In this document: positions 11,164 through 22,584 of the stretch, one piece after another
Layout: the number at the start of each line of letters is the position of its first letter
Position numbering within the stretch: position 1 is the stretch's first letter
NCBI RefSeq assembly: GCF_027744825.2
Contig: NC_071334.1
Location: forward strand, 4,297,437-4,361,436
Source: Synchiropus splendidus
Taxonomy: Eukaryota > Chordata > Actinopteri > Syngnathiformes > Callionymidae
Length of the DNA stretch: 64,000 nucleotides
Direction of reading: 5' to 3'
Notes under the pieces: model-generated
The model's database searches: none
Seen by the model: the letters and a program-made list of their open reading frames with translations, nothing else
What the model was told of the DNA's origin: nothing
Translations under genes and position numbers: made by a program

Positions 11164-14100
11164 GTTTCTAGTCACGTTTTTTTGTTACTTAAAAAAGTGA
11201 GTTTTAATCATATTTTCTAATACACAACAGTCTCTATAATATTTATGACCAAGTATTAATAATGTGATCAAGCTGTGCAACTGCTCAGTTTCATCATCGG
11301 ACTTGGATCAGATCAGTGACTAAATGTTTCAACGAGTCATTGTGTTTGGAAGGAGGAAGTCACCTCCCTCCTTCCTCCTGAGCAATGTTTTTCCCAAACA
11401 CACTATACTGTAATTGAATTTTAGTCTCAATAAATATAGTGAAATATGTGATACACTGTGTCCTGTAAATGTATTGAACAAGCAAAGTTAATGGAGTCCA
11501 ACCTGCCTCAATCCAACAAGGTGTGACCAAGCACCAGCACACCTGCCTCTGCCCCTCCCTTCCTCAATAGGACACAGTGTTAAATGGTAGACCAAGTTTC
11601 ATGAAACCTCTTTGTTTAATACAGGAACCCAAAAACTCCCGCGAGGATTGGAATCAGACTGGCCTTTCAAAGACATCCACGTATCTAAACAACACTTGAA
11701 AATGTTCCCATTTGCCATCTGAATTCACCAATAACTCACCAAAGTACTGCTCACACACTTGCTGTTGTATTGTACCAGTAAGATAAGGAATCCCTAACAT
11801 TTCAACCAAGCAACTACATCATGACCTGAGACACAAACTGCGACTGATGCTGCTGTAATCGTGATGAATGGAAGGCAGAAGACGTGTCACCGCTTCCCCT
11901 CCGCTTGATGAATGGTCTAATATACTCTTATTTTGCAAAAAAAAAAAAAAAAAAGGAACCTAATCATAGCGTGTTGGGTGGAGTTATATTCCACATTATA
12001 TGTACTTAAAAGACTGCTAACCTTTTGGCTTCACTCAGTTAGAGATTGGCTTTAAACAGCTGTATGAAGACTTTTTTTTTCATTACATTTTGGCTCTTTG
12101 GTGAATACTTAAATAGAAAAAAAATGGTGTACAGAATAGTTTCTGAGATGAATTAGAGGACAATACACTTCATCATGGAGTAGTGTTCTTTCATAATTAA
12201 TACTATAATACAACATAGGACTCTTCAATACACTGACTTTTCAAATTTATTTTTTGAAGAAGCTTCTTGACTCAAAAAACATACAAAGCCCCGAAGAAGA
12301 TCTTCAATAATTGAAGGTGAAAATCTCTTTTTCTAAGAGTCAACATCTGGCTTTTGTAACAATATTCACCACGGTTTATGTTTTCAGTGTTACTTTTGTC
12401 AGTAGTATAGTTGTGAATGGATCAGCGTTGGTCCTGCTGTGACTCATCAGAGCGAAGAAAGTGGTGTTAAGTCCATTTCTGAGGTTTCGTGGTTGGTTTC
12501 TTCACACAATAAAACATATTTAGTTTTTCCGTGGTGGTAATTCCTTTTGCCCGTATTCGACTACCTTCATCTGGACAGAACAGTTTGTCAAAACGATGTC
12601 TGCGACTGGAACTCTGTCTCACATTTATCCGGTCCTCATCTGAGGTAACGTTGTCATCAGATGGAAACAAGCCATTTGAATTGAATAGCAACTGACACGT
12701 GATGAAATGTAGAATGAATGGAGCGTCACCTCATGGCTCACTGTCTCTTTTTCTTTTTTCAATGTATGACGCCATGGGAGTGAGGACGTCTTGTTAGCTC
12801 TAGCGGTGTGCCATAAACTGTAACACAAGAAGGGCAGGAAACCGACAAAATAAAACCAAAATAAAAGCCAAACGTGACAAACTTGTGATTTCTGAGGATG
12901 AATCCTCTGTTGCACTCTCTGTCCAAATGTTCTCATGTGAACTGGAGCTTGATGGTTTTCCCTGGATGCACTCTTACTTTTTCTTTTGTACTGTTACACT
13001 TGTTTTTACTCAAACTAATAGGTATTTGCCATGACATGAACTCTACTGTAACAGGTCTGTCAGCAGTGAGTACCGCCCTGACACAACATCATATAGAAGA
13101 CAAGAAACTCCCCAAAAAAAAGAAAAAGAAATGCACACCTGGGAAGTGAAAAAAAACAGTCCACATCATCAAAACAGTGTTTTAAATATTTAATTTGATG
13201 CAGTGTTGGTAAAAAACTGCATTAATGGTCACAGTATGTTACCAGTCAAGTCTCAATGCTGTTGCCCAAAACAGAGGCTTCCAATATTTGGTATCACATC
13301 CGTTCCATCGTGAAGGTATTTGTCACGGAGGCGCTTTCATCTATCCTGCAGATAAATTGCAGTGTGAGTGGGTAAACTTTAAATGGTCTGCCACCAATGT
13401 GGGTCTGCTACGAAATTAATTGCTGGCGTGACAGATGATTGCAGCCTGCGCTGACGCTAAGGTCATTAAGTTCTGCATACACTGTAATGAGGGAGATACC
13501 AACACGTGCCATGGGCTGCCTATTATTTACCAGTCGGCTAAGGTTTGTGCCCCGCGCGCAGGAAAGTGGGAGAATAAAAGGCAGTGAGTAGAGTTGGAAG
13601 GAGGCTCAGCCGCTGGCTCTGACACGCTTTAAAGAGTCTGAACATGTAAATCAAAAGTAGTTTGGGCCTTAATGGAAGTGTTTTAGCGGATCCTTCCCAG
13701 GCAAGGTCCCCTCCCGATCCCGCGTCCCCGCGACCCACACGCCTGTCTGGTGGGATGATGTTTACAATAATAAGGAGAGGCAGTCCAATTTCACCCAACA
13801 AGCCCACCACGCCGGCTGCATCTCTCTCTCACTCCCGGCATCCCGTGCAGCACATTTGAAAAGAGATGAGATTGAAAACAACACCAACTTCATGTACGCG
13901 GCGACGAGGGCCGAGCCTTCGCCGCGCTACACATGAGCATCAGATGCAATTTCACCTTGACAGGGCGCTTGTCAAAATGGAGAAATCACACTCGCTTTCT
14001 TGCTCTGGTCCCACTTGCTTTTATTTTCTCCCCACGATAAGTGCATTTCCGACTCATGCAGTGTCACTCACGCACATGCAAACACGTCTTCATATACACG

Positions 14101-14544
14101 CTTACACTCGTCAACCACCAACCAGACGGTCCTGCGACCTGGGCGGCTCAAGAGCTGTGGCTGTAAAGACGGCTCCCAGCGCTGAAAATCGGGTGGCGGC
14201 TGACTCTGCTCATCTCAGTGTGCCGTCGCCAGAGAGCCTTCAGACGCATGACAACATGACCAAAGATCAGCATTTAATCCAGGTTAAATTCAATTAACAA
14301 CAGCACATTAAAATGCCTTTATCTTGTAGAGCTACTTTGTAATGTGGCGCTCACTTAGTTGCCATGATTATTTTCTTGTTTCTTGGAGAGCACCCCAAAC
14401 AAGAAGGACCAATGGAACAGACATTCAGTCATTATACTGTAGCTTCAACACCATGAAAACTGAAACGGTGCAGTATGAGAACTCTACTAAACTTAAATTC
14501 CTTTCATAATACACACAAAAAAAAAAACATCTTCCCCTCCCCTG
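11164..14544. other. Long unique stretch, no gene; candidate enhancers
   Basis: No coding exon recognised. 11940-11955 is an A-run. 12755-12793 carries a fragment of the 16-bp-TIR element (GTATGACGCCATGGGAGTGA). 13210-13470 and 13650-13860 are non-repetitive and of balanced composition with several ATTA cores (GCATTAATGG, AAATTAATTGC, GTCATTAAG); they are the best candidates here for conserved non-coding elements. 14040-14130 is CA-rich. Confidence 0.3.
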
Positions 14545-14823
14545 ATGATTCAGTCGACAATGCATGACGGTTGTCGGTTAAATTCCTGTTTGAGGCAAGA
14601 GTGCTCTGTATGATTTTTACGCAGGTACTCTGATTTCCTCTCACAGCTCAAAAATATAGAGGTGGCTCTCGCCTGAAGTGACCTCAACAAGGTGTGAAAG
14701 TGGGTCGATGTTTACTAAATATAAGCTTTTTTCCTGAATGAACATGACATGAAACTCAGATATTCACGAGTCAAAATAAGTTCTTAAGCCTGAAGACTTG
14801 TCTTCCACACAAACAGTGGTGGA
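14545..14823 (+). repeat. Degenerate SINE block, duplicate copy A
   Basis: Resembles a decayed copy of the SINE seen at 48776 (GGTTAAATTCCTG; CAGGTACTCTGATTTCCTCT) and is duplicated at 17187-17428, together with the following GAAACTCAGATATTCACGAG segment and the start of a MITE. The duplicates lie about 2.6 kb apart in direct orientation. Confidence 0.6.
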
Positions 14824-15010
14824 TAGTGATGGGCATGTGAAGCTTCATGAATCAGTGTCCTCAATTCACAGTTGAGATGGTGGTGTGTAATGACGCTATG
14901 CTCCTTTTAAGTTAAATAAGCTAAATATTTCAGAGCAGACAGTGCCACCTGGTGGCCTCAGAAAATCAGGACACTGTTTCATGAAACCTCATCAACTCTT
15001 CAATACTCGA
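14824..15010 (+). mobile_element. CTCF-motif hAT-like MITE copy, diverged
   Basis: Begins TAGTGATGGG and ends in CATCAACTCTTCAATACT, losing the outer right tip. The left CTCF-like site is gone; the right site (GTGCCACCTGGTGG, 14942-14955) is an exact core match on the minus strand. Confidence 0.8.
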
Positions 15011-15388
15011 GGTGGACAGCAGGATTCACTGGACCTGATGGGTCTGTGGGTCGCACACTGGGTTGCAACATAGGAAGTATGTTTACTTCACATTGGTTTC
15101 AATTTATCAGGAAGGCAGGGAAGAAAAGTAGGAAGGAAAAGGAAGGAAAGTAGGACAAGGTAACTTTGTGATGGAATGACGGGGTTGTGAAAGTATCAGG
15201 GAAAGGAAAGGTGCAAAGAAAATGTGGGATAAGCAGAGAAGAAGTGAGTATTGTGCGTGTAGACACGCGGCAAACTGACATGTTGCCAAGGTACTTATGA
15301 GGGGGACGACAACAAGCAAAGAGAAAACAACGTGCAATATAGCCAGACGGAAACAGGGCCAGCAAAGAATGGTAGGTTAGGTAGACAG
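15011..15388. other. Purine-rich unique DNA
   Basis: GGAAGGAAAGG-type purine-rich stretch at 15110-15230; no gene seen. Confidence 0.4.
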
Positions 15389-15610
15389 TAGTGATGGGTA
15401 GAGTGGATGAAACAGTGTCCTTTTTCAGAGGCCACTAGATGGCGCTCTTTGTTTAGAAATGGTGTGAAGTTTCATTGAATGAGTTGCTCAAGTCCAAACA
15501 TTTTAGAGCACACAGCGCCATCTGGTGGCCTCTGAAAACCAGGACACTGTTTCATGAAACCTCGTCAACGCTTTTAATACTGTGTCATGAAACCTCATCT
15601 CCCGTCACTA
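15389..15610 (+). mobile_element. CTCF-motif hAT-like MITE, intact copy with target duplication
   Basis: Best-preserved member, 222 bp, from TAGTGATGGG to CCCGTCACTA. It is flanked by a perfect 8-bp duplication GTAGACAG (15381-15388 and 15611-15618). TAGTG fits the hAT end consensus YARNG and 8 bp is the hAT duplication length. Both CTCF-like sites are exact core matches. Confidence 0.92.
15432..15528. promoter_or_regulatory. Facing pair of CTCF-like core motifs
   Basis: CCACTAGATGGCGC on the plus strand at 15432-15445 and GCGCCATCTGGTGG (minus-strand motif) at 15515-15528 both fit CCASYAGRKGGCRS exactly. Start-to-start distance is 83 bp, and the two point at each other. Binding is inferred from motif only. 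Confidence 0.55.
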
Positions 15611-15650
15611 GTAGACAGTAATGGGCCATCAAGTGCAAGAGTTAAAGAAA

Positions 15651-16267
15651 TGTGGAACCCAGTAGCTGAATTGGCGCATGTTTACAGAAGACTCGGGAGA
15701 GCGAGAATAATGTATCAATTCATTAAAATAAATAATAGCAACACAAAAGACGAACAGGAGAGATAAACCCAGGACGTCAACACCGCGGAGTGAGGAAAAC
15801 ATGAGCAGGGGCAGGGACAAACCTGAAGTAGAAAACAGGAGAATGAGATTAAGCCTGACTAAAAGGGGGACAACAGAAGACGCACTCGGAGGTTGCTCAT
15901 AAGGCCAAAGTACCAAAAAGCGCTCAGTGGTGGATCTAATCACACACGCACGTGCAATAACCATTACGCGGAGAGTAACTAAGGAGGCAGCTGAGAAAAG
16001 ACGTCAAGTACGCACAGAATTTGGAAACGACAGGAGCACAAGAGAAGCAAGAATCGAAGGAGTTTAACCGTGAGGACGCGAAGCAACCATCTGGCGACAC
16101 AAGCTGGAACAAAGGTGTTGGAATCCATGTGAGCTTGATTCGCAAATGAGTCCCAGCTGTGTCGTTCGGGAAGCTGGAGTCAAACAAGGAAACGGAAACA
16201 CAGAAACGAACAGGCAAAAATAACATAATAACAAAATAAAAGCATGAGAGAAACACGGAACATAAGA
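15651..16267 (-). mobile_element. Solo LTR, group I, degraded ends
   Basis: Shares AGAAGACTC-GGAG with the LTR at 55018 and the segments around GCTCAGTGGTGGATCTA and GAGGACGCGAAGCAACCATC with the LTR at 3234. Ends are approximate because TGTCATG/CATGACA have decayed to TGTGG and CATAAGA. No target duplication visible and no internal coding region attached. Confidence 0.65.
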
Positions 16268-17186
16268 GGTGGAACAAGTGTGGAGGGTGATCATGGGTGA
16301 TCTCTGACAGAGGAGTGTCAGCAAGTGTGAAAGGGACTCAACATTGGGTAGTCGAGCCTTAATGTAAGGGGGACCCAGCTAAAAGGAGAAGAGAAAGACA
16401 GCCGTGAGTGTGGGGTAGAAAGATTACTGGAAGAAGAAGTCAAGGAGCCGTAGAAGAGCCCCGTATAGAGCTGAACGACTCTGTAAGACAACTCACCTTA
16501 CAACCCTCGGTGGGATTAATGTACATTTCGATGCATTCATTGCATCTCCACAGCATAAAAAAGGAACCCTTGTTTTACATCTCCGAACAAGGTCAAAACG
16601 ATGAGGTCAGTGAGATACTTTCTCAAAAAGGTGAACTCATGATCCCGACATGTCCTTGGTTCTGTTCTCCCCGACCCTGCGAACCACACAGCCTTCCCCT
16701 CTGCACTTCGTCTGCAAATACGGCAGCAGTCGCCCACTGCCGCTTCATAAATAAGGTCACAGGAGACAAAGCAGAGGAGATGTTAGAGTGGTGGAGGAAA
16801 CTAAAATCTGCTGTGTTTTTATACATTTTCAGGAGTTCTTAAAGCAAGAGGGGTCACAAACCCTTTGTCTATATGGACGACCCTGGAAGAGTAGAATGAG
16901 AGGAGACGAGGAGCTCACTTTATTACATGAGGGAAAAAAAAAAAAAAAAAGAATTCCGCTGACGAGTGGGGGAGAATGAAAAGGTTAATTGGGCTATTAT
17001 CTAGCTGTAGTTTTTGAGGGATTTATAATATGTCCTGCTCCTTCCCTTTCACCCATTTTCCTGCATGCTCTGCTACTTCTGTCACGTGGCTTCCCTCAGC
17101 ATTGGGTGAGATGTTCGGAAAATATCATGAAATAACGCAGCCAATATTTTAAGATGAACACATCTGGTGGAAGAGTGGTAAGTTCA
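16268..17186. other. Unique DNA, no gene seen
   Basis: Contains an open frame of 144 codons (16408-16842) without recognisable domains. An A-run lies at 16930-16950. Sequence GCATTGGGTGAGATGTTCGG at 17100 is repeated at 17484, part of the local duplications. Confidence 0.4.
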
Positions 17187-17484
17187 GTCGACAATGCGTG
17201 ACGGTTGTAGGTTAAATTCCTGTTTGAGGCAAGAGTGTTCTGGATGGGAGTCTGAATTTCAGACGTGTATCTCCAGCCTCTCGCCTGAACTAACAGACCT
17301 CAATTGGGGGTGAAAGAGGGTGGATTTTGACTCACTGTGTGACTTAACTATGACATAGCTGAAACTCAGATATTCACGAGTCAAAATAAGTTCTTAAGCC
17401 TGAAGTCTTCCACACAAACGGTGGTGGATAGTAACGGGCATGTGAGGCTTCATGAATCAGTGTCCTCAATTCACAGTTGAGATG
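17187..17484 (+). repeat. Degenerate SINE and MITE-tip block, duplicate copy B
   Basis: Direct duplicate of 14545-14880: GTCGACAATGCGTGACGG..., CAGATATTCACGAGTC and a MITE left tip starting TAGTAACGGG at 17429. It ends at GAGATGGTG, where copy A continues into a longer MITE, so the duplication breakpoint lies inside the MITE. Confidence 0.65.
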
Positions 17485-17589
17485 GTGCATTGGGTGAGAT
17501 GTTCGGAAAATATCATGAGATAACACAGCAAATATTTCAGATGAACATGTCATGCTCATCACTAGTAGAAGATACCAGCATCCTCTTGC

Positions 17590-17945
17590 TTCTTGGTCAC
17601 TCTCTCTGGGAGTGAGCAGGATGATGATAGGATCAGAGGGACAGCACATGTGCTCAGGTGTTTAGGAGACCAAGTCAGAGAGGCTGGATGGAGATGGTTT
17701 GGACATATACAGAGGAGAGAGAGAGAGCCAGGACATTAGATGAAGGTAGATGAAGATGTTGAGGTTGGAACTGCCAGGCAGAAGGTGGAGAGGAAGGCCA
17801 CAGAGGAGATTGATGGAGGTGGTGAAGGAGGACATGAGGTTTGTAGGTTTGAGAGAAGAGGAAGCAGAGGACAGGGGGAAATGGAGGAAGATGATCCACT
17901 GTGGCCACCACTGAAGGGAGAAGCCCACAGAGAAAGAAGAAGAAG
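17590..17945 (+). pseudogene. LINE reverse transcriptase C-terminal tail, tandem copy 1
   Basis: Translation gives VREAGWRWFGHIQRRERE (17674 onward), a stop and a frame shift, then from 17774 PGRRWRGRPQRRLMEVVKED, MRFVGLREEEAEDRGKW and RKMIHCGHH with a stop at 17912-17914. This is the conserved C-terminal tail of a non-LTR retrotransposon polyprotein widespread in fish and invertebrates. RT and endonuclease domains are absent. The element's purine-rich 3' tail (GAAAGAAGAAGAAG) follows. The whole unit is repeated 247 bp downstream. RTE/Rex3-like is a possible clade, not certain. Confidence 0.75.
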
Positions 17946-17956
17946 ATGTTGAAAAG

Positions 17957-18185
17957 ACATGTACAGAGGAGAGAGAGAGAGCCAGTACATTGGTAGATGA
18001 AGATGTTGAGGTTGGAACTGCCAGGCAGAAGGTGGAGAGGAAGGCCAAAGAGGAGACTGATGGAGGTGGTGAAGGAGGACATGAGGTTTGTAGGTTTGAG
18101 AGAAGAGGAAGCAGAGGACAGGGAGAGATGGAGGAAGATGATCCACTGTGGCCACCACTGAAGGGAGAAGCTGAAGGAAAAGAAG
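17957..18185 (+). pseudogene. LINE C-terminal tail, tandem copy 2
   Basis: Same 46-codon tail from 18021 to the stop at 18159-18161, with K for Q and ER for GK relative to copy 1. In both changes copy 2 looks nearer the usual family sequence, so copy 1 has diverged more. The 5' limit coincides with ACAGAGGAGAGAGAGAGA shared by both copies, suggesting unequal crossover within that purine tract. Confidence 0.75.
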
Positions 18186-19405
18186 AAGATGATATACAGT
18201 ACCTGTATGTTTTACCGCAACTTCCTGTAAATGTTATGGGTTAGTTTTTGTCTGGAAGTTCCTAAACCATCTTCTCTGAAGGTTGTAATCTCCTGACCGC
18301 TCAGCACGACGTGCACACACTCATGTCTGTGATTCCTCTCTTACTTCTTCACGTCCTCCCAGCGAGGAGAGGACGGAAGCCGCTACCCTTGAGAGCAGCC
18401 TCTTGATGAGCACCAACTCATTTGTGATGTTCTCTGCTAAATCAGTGGCCATTCACATGATGAAGAATGGCGCGGGACGGGAGGCAGGGGGGGGCGAAAA
18501 ATGAACAGCTGTCACTGTGTGATGTGTTAATTTCCTGACAGGCTTGCCGCTGAAACCAATTACTGATTTAAGGGCAGGGAAGAGAGAGGCCCGGCGCACA
18601 CGCTCATTAGGTTCCTTCAAGACTAAAAGGATAAAAGCAAAACAAGAAGGGCAACAGGGGAGAGAGAGAGGAAGAAGGGAGGCAAGAAATAAAGACTTTC
18701 ACACTCTCCCTGCCAATCTGAAGCCTGTCTTGTGCGAAATGTCAAAATAATTAATGAGCAAACAGGAACTCGTGTGTATTCTCGCAGTCGGATCTACTGA
18801 CTGTGGTGCAGTTGTTGAAGGACACAAACTTGCTTTTATTTCCACTGTCATGTGAAATCTCATCCATAATATTACGTTTACAGTTGAAACGTACTTTGAA
18901 ATTGTTTCATATTTTGAGTTTTATATGCCATAGTCTCACAAACCTGTGGAGTTGCTTTGTACACAAACGCTTTAAATGTTTGTTTTTCAAGGAGTAATAT
19001 TTAGTCAAATGGCATAATGGCTTTAAAAAAATAGTCGATATTTGCAGCAACTCTCTTCTGGTTTCAACTAAACATGCATTTTTCAGGACATGAATCTGAC
19101 TCCTTGTTGTTTCACTCCATGACTTGTTTGTCATCTAGTCACTTCAATGCCAGCAACTTCGGATGAAGAGTTGGAGAAGCTTCTTGATGGAACATGAGTT
19201 GTCCCAAAAAATTGCAATGTAGTGGGTCATGGGAGTGAATCATGTGCCGGCGAAGTGGTGCTCCATCGGGAGAGTTAGGTTGAAACTGGTCGTAGCTTCA
19301 GTCCTGGAAAAATAAACATAATCTTCCTATCGTGTGTGGTGAAGTTGTTTTTCCCCCCATGATGCTGTGTGTGTGTTAAAGGAGTGCATTGTTTCAACCT
19401 CCAAC
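18186..19405. other. Unique DNA with candidate regulatory segment
   Basis: No gene seen. 18400-18770 is non-repetitive and includes AACCAATTACTGATTTAAGG and AAATAATTAATGAGC, which suit homeodomain binding; possible conserved non-coding element, judged on composition only. A G-run lies near 18488. Confidence 0.3.
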
Positions 19406-20463
19406 TGGTGATGGGTAGATGAGGTATCATGAAACACTGTCGAGGGTGGATGAAACTGATTTTCAGAGGCCACTAGATGGTGCTCTTGGTTTAGAAATAA
19501 TGTGAGGTTTCATTAACTTAGTTGTTCAAGTCCAAACATTTTACAGCAGACAGCGCCATCTGGTGGCCTCTGAAAACCAGGACCTGGTTTTATGAAACCT
19601 CATCAACCTTTCAATACTGTTTCATGAAACCTCATCTACCCTAATAAAGCGTGTCATGAAACCTCCTCTACCCTTCAATACTGTGTCATGAAAACTCATC
19701 TACCCGTCAACACTGTGTCATGAAACCTCCTCTACTCTTCTATACTGTGTCATGAAACCTCATCTACCCTTCACTGCTCTGTCATGAAACATCATCTACC
19801 CTTCAATACTGTGTCATGAAACCTCCTCTACCCTTCAATACTGTCATGAAACCTCATCTACCCTTCAATACTGTCATGAAACCTCATCTACCCGTCAACA
19901 CTGTGTCATGAAACCTCCTCTACTCTTCTATACTGTGTCATGAAACCTCCTCTACCCTTCAATAGTGTGTCACGAAATCTCCTCTACCCTTCAATACTGT
20001 CATGAAACCTCATCTACCCTTCAATACTGTCATGAAACCTCCGCTACCCTTCAATACTGTGTCATGAAACCTCCTCTACCCTTCAATACTGTCATGAAAC
20101 CTCCCCTACCTTTCAATACAGTGTCATGAAACCTCCTCTACCCTTCAATACTGTGTCATGAAACCTCCCCTACCTTTCAATACAGTGTCATGAAACCTCC
20201 TCTACCCTTCAATAGTTTGTCATGAAACCTCCTGTACCCTTCACTACTGTGTCATGAAACCTCCTCTACCCTTCAATACTGTCATGAAACCTCCTCTACC
20301 CTTCACTACTGTGTCATGAAACCTCCTCTATCCTTGAATACTGTCATGAAACCTCCTCTACCCTTCAATACTGTGTCATGAAACCTCATCTACCCGTCAA
20401 CACTGTGTCATGAAACCTCCTCTACTCTTCTATACTGTGTCATAAAACCCCATCTACCCACTA
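19406..20463 (+). mobile_element. CTCF-motif hAT-like MITE with expanded right end
   Basis: Begins TGGTGATGGG and ends ACCCACTA. Flanks CCTCCAAC (19398-19405) and TTTCCAAC (20464-20471) agree in 6 of 8 bases. Left CTCF-like site 19470-19483 has one mismatch (GGT for GGC); right site 19553-19566 is exact. The subterminal unit, present once or twice in other copies, is here repeated about 27 times, giving 1058 bp instead of ~220. Confidence 0.85.
19612..20455 (+). repeat. MITE-derived 30/32-bp minisatellite, ~27 units
   Basis: Unit of the form TCATGAAACCTCCTCTACCC + TTCAATACTG(TG). Two length classes differ by the final TG. A two-unit block (CATCTACCCGTCAACACTG then CTACTCTTCTATACTG) recurs three times, near 19685, 19873 and 20389, showing block-wise amplification. 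It is not a CRISPR array: there are no unique spacers and the DNA is eukaryotic. Confidence 0.95.
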
Positions 20464-20471
20464 TTTCCAAC

Positions 20472-22246
20472 GCATATTAAGTTTATCTGTCGTTTTGCTC
20501 ACACTGTAAAAAACAAATCTTGAAATATGGAAAAGTAAAATTTGGCCCCGTGAAAGTAGTTGGCCTGTTGTCAAGAGTGGACTCTGCGGAGACAGTAATG
20601 TGTGCCCGGTCTTAAGATGTGTAGCAGGATGCCTCACTACCTTGGCTGCATTATAGTCCAGGTGTCATCGCGAGACATTGAGCCTTCAAAATGTGGCCAA
20701 TGAAACCGGTTGGGGTGGTTAGGGTGCTGTTTCTAATTCATCCAATGAATATTATTAACACTCAGATAATACCATTATTACAGTCTCAACCCCCGGAGAA
20801 GGTAGATGACCAGGTAAGTAGGAGACAAAACAGGTTTTTGTGGCATTTCTAACACCTGCTTTAGGTGATCACCAGCAGACAAATTGTTGGCCGATGCGTC
20901 CTTAAAAAAAAAAAAAGAAAAAATGAATGTGGGGAGGTCGTTGAAACTTCTGAAGTGCCCGAGGCCGCACACACACACATGACAGTGCAAACTTCAATCA
21001 CCATATCAAATGAGGTATATACGGCTGGCCAGGCCCCGGGGATTCAAAAGGGCAGGCGTCCAAGTGTGCAAAGACAAGTCCTTCATTGGCGTAAGCTGTG
21101 ATGCATACATATGCTGTAATTGCCGTGGGGAAGGAGCGGCGCAGGCAAAGTGTCCCCAAAAGTGGGCCGGTGATATTTCACTTGATCACTGGCCCGCAGA
21201 CGAGTCGGAGCATATGGACGCCTTGTTCTGGGAGAGCTCTAAACCTAGCTGGCTATGTCAATAGCAGGGGAAAAAAAGGTGACACTACCTTTGCTGGAAT
21301 GTAAAGAGAATGCAGATTTCAAGCCTTTGGAGCTTGGTGGCGGGTGTGAGAGTAAATCCTTGGAACAACAGAAGTTAGAGGCCGAGAAACAGTCATTCTG
21401 GAATGTTCCTGTCGCAAGTCAATGCTTAAAACTTCTTGACTATATGTCTTCGGTTGGGTTGTTGTGGTAAACAAATGTTTGCATGAAGAGTCAAGGACTA
21501 CTCTGGTGTTATGTTCTTTAAAGTTACATTTAGGACAGATGCAAGATGTGCGATTCATTTTCTATTCATCGTGAGTTGAACCAGTTTTAGTGCGAATAAT
21601 TGAGATTGAGGACTGAGCTGGAGCTGCAGGACTCTTCACCTGTAAGTTTGAACTCGGCGTTCCTGAACAAGTCACTAGACTCAGGCCACTTTGTTCTCCG
21701 TTTTTTTTTTCAACTGAGCTGCATATATTTTATCGATGCCATTGCACCCCTTCAGTTTGTAAGTTCATGGTTTTTGATTCTTTTTTTTTTTTTTTTTTTG
21801 GGTTCTAATCGGCATAAGAGGCCAGAGATGCAGACTTCTCCATGGATCATTTGCCACTGAAAAATAAATTAATAAATCAATTCAATAATTGACACCAGAT
21901 CACTCTTGAAAAGATAGCAACCACCATGAAACGGATCTATCAGTATAATCTTTCAGTGCCATATGAGCTTCTTAGTGAAATAACTTCAGCGATGTGTGCA
22001 CAAAAACAGATTTACACTGGCACCTTCGCAGTATTCTAAAAAAACAAATACTGAATTTTTGATATTGTGAAAAGTTTTTATTATTATTATTTTATATTGC
22101 ATTATATGATATTATTATTTTATTACCTATTGTTACTATTACAATTATTTTTTTTAATGTTTTGTTTCAGTGTCTCCAATTCATTTAAGAAAGCAAGAAT
22201 GTCCACTGTGTAACAATTTCTCCCATCTAGCATTGAGAGCGTGCAG
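20472..22246. other. Unique DNA with candidate regulatory segment
   Basis: No gene seen. 20990-21260 is non-repetitive and of balanced composition (GATGCATACATATGCTGTAA, CCGTGGGGAAGGAGCGGC), possibly a conserved element. T-runs lie at 21705 and 21780-21800; 22060-22170 is AT-rich. Confidence 0.3.
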
Positions 22247-22584
22247 CAGGGGTGTCCAACCTGTTCCAGAAAGGGAAGTTGTGGGTGCAGGTTTCTGTCC
22301 CACGCCAGCAAGTTTAACCAATCGGGTGACAGCTGATGCACGTAGCGCCAGACTTTGTTGTTCATTTTTTTTATTTCATTGTTTATTTTTAATTTTGTTT
22401 TATTTTATTGTATTTTATTTCAGCACTTTATTCCAAAGCACTTCCCTAGTTGGTGGGCTCCCCACTGACCATGGCAATAAATTAAATTCTGATTCTGATT
22501 CTGATCAACTGATAACAGCGAAGCTGTGTGTACTGCACATTGGAACAAAAACCTGCATCCACTGCAGCGGTCTAGACACCGCTG
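22247..22584. mobile_element. hAT (CAGGGGTGTCC-type) element split by a LINE tail
   Basis: Left part CAGGGGTGTCCAACCTGTTC...GTGGGTGCAGGTTTCTGTCC. Right part GGAACAAAAACCTGCATCCA...AGACACCGCTG is its inverted relative. Flanking octamers GCGTGCAG and CCATACAG agree in 5 of 8 bases. The middle is occupied by a LINE 3' end, so this is a nested insertion. Confidence 0.65.
22346..22510 (+). mobile_element. LINE 3' end inserted in hAT element
   Basis: T-rich stretch, then CATGGCAATAAATTAAATTC and four GATTCT-like hexamers, a 3' terminus typical of L2/CR1-type fish LINEs that end in short tandem repeats. No coding part remains. Confidence 0.6.

Noticed and set aside
19612..20455. CRISPR-like regular array
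   Set aside because: Units abut directly without unique spacers, derive from a MITE terminus, and the DNA is vertebrate.
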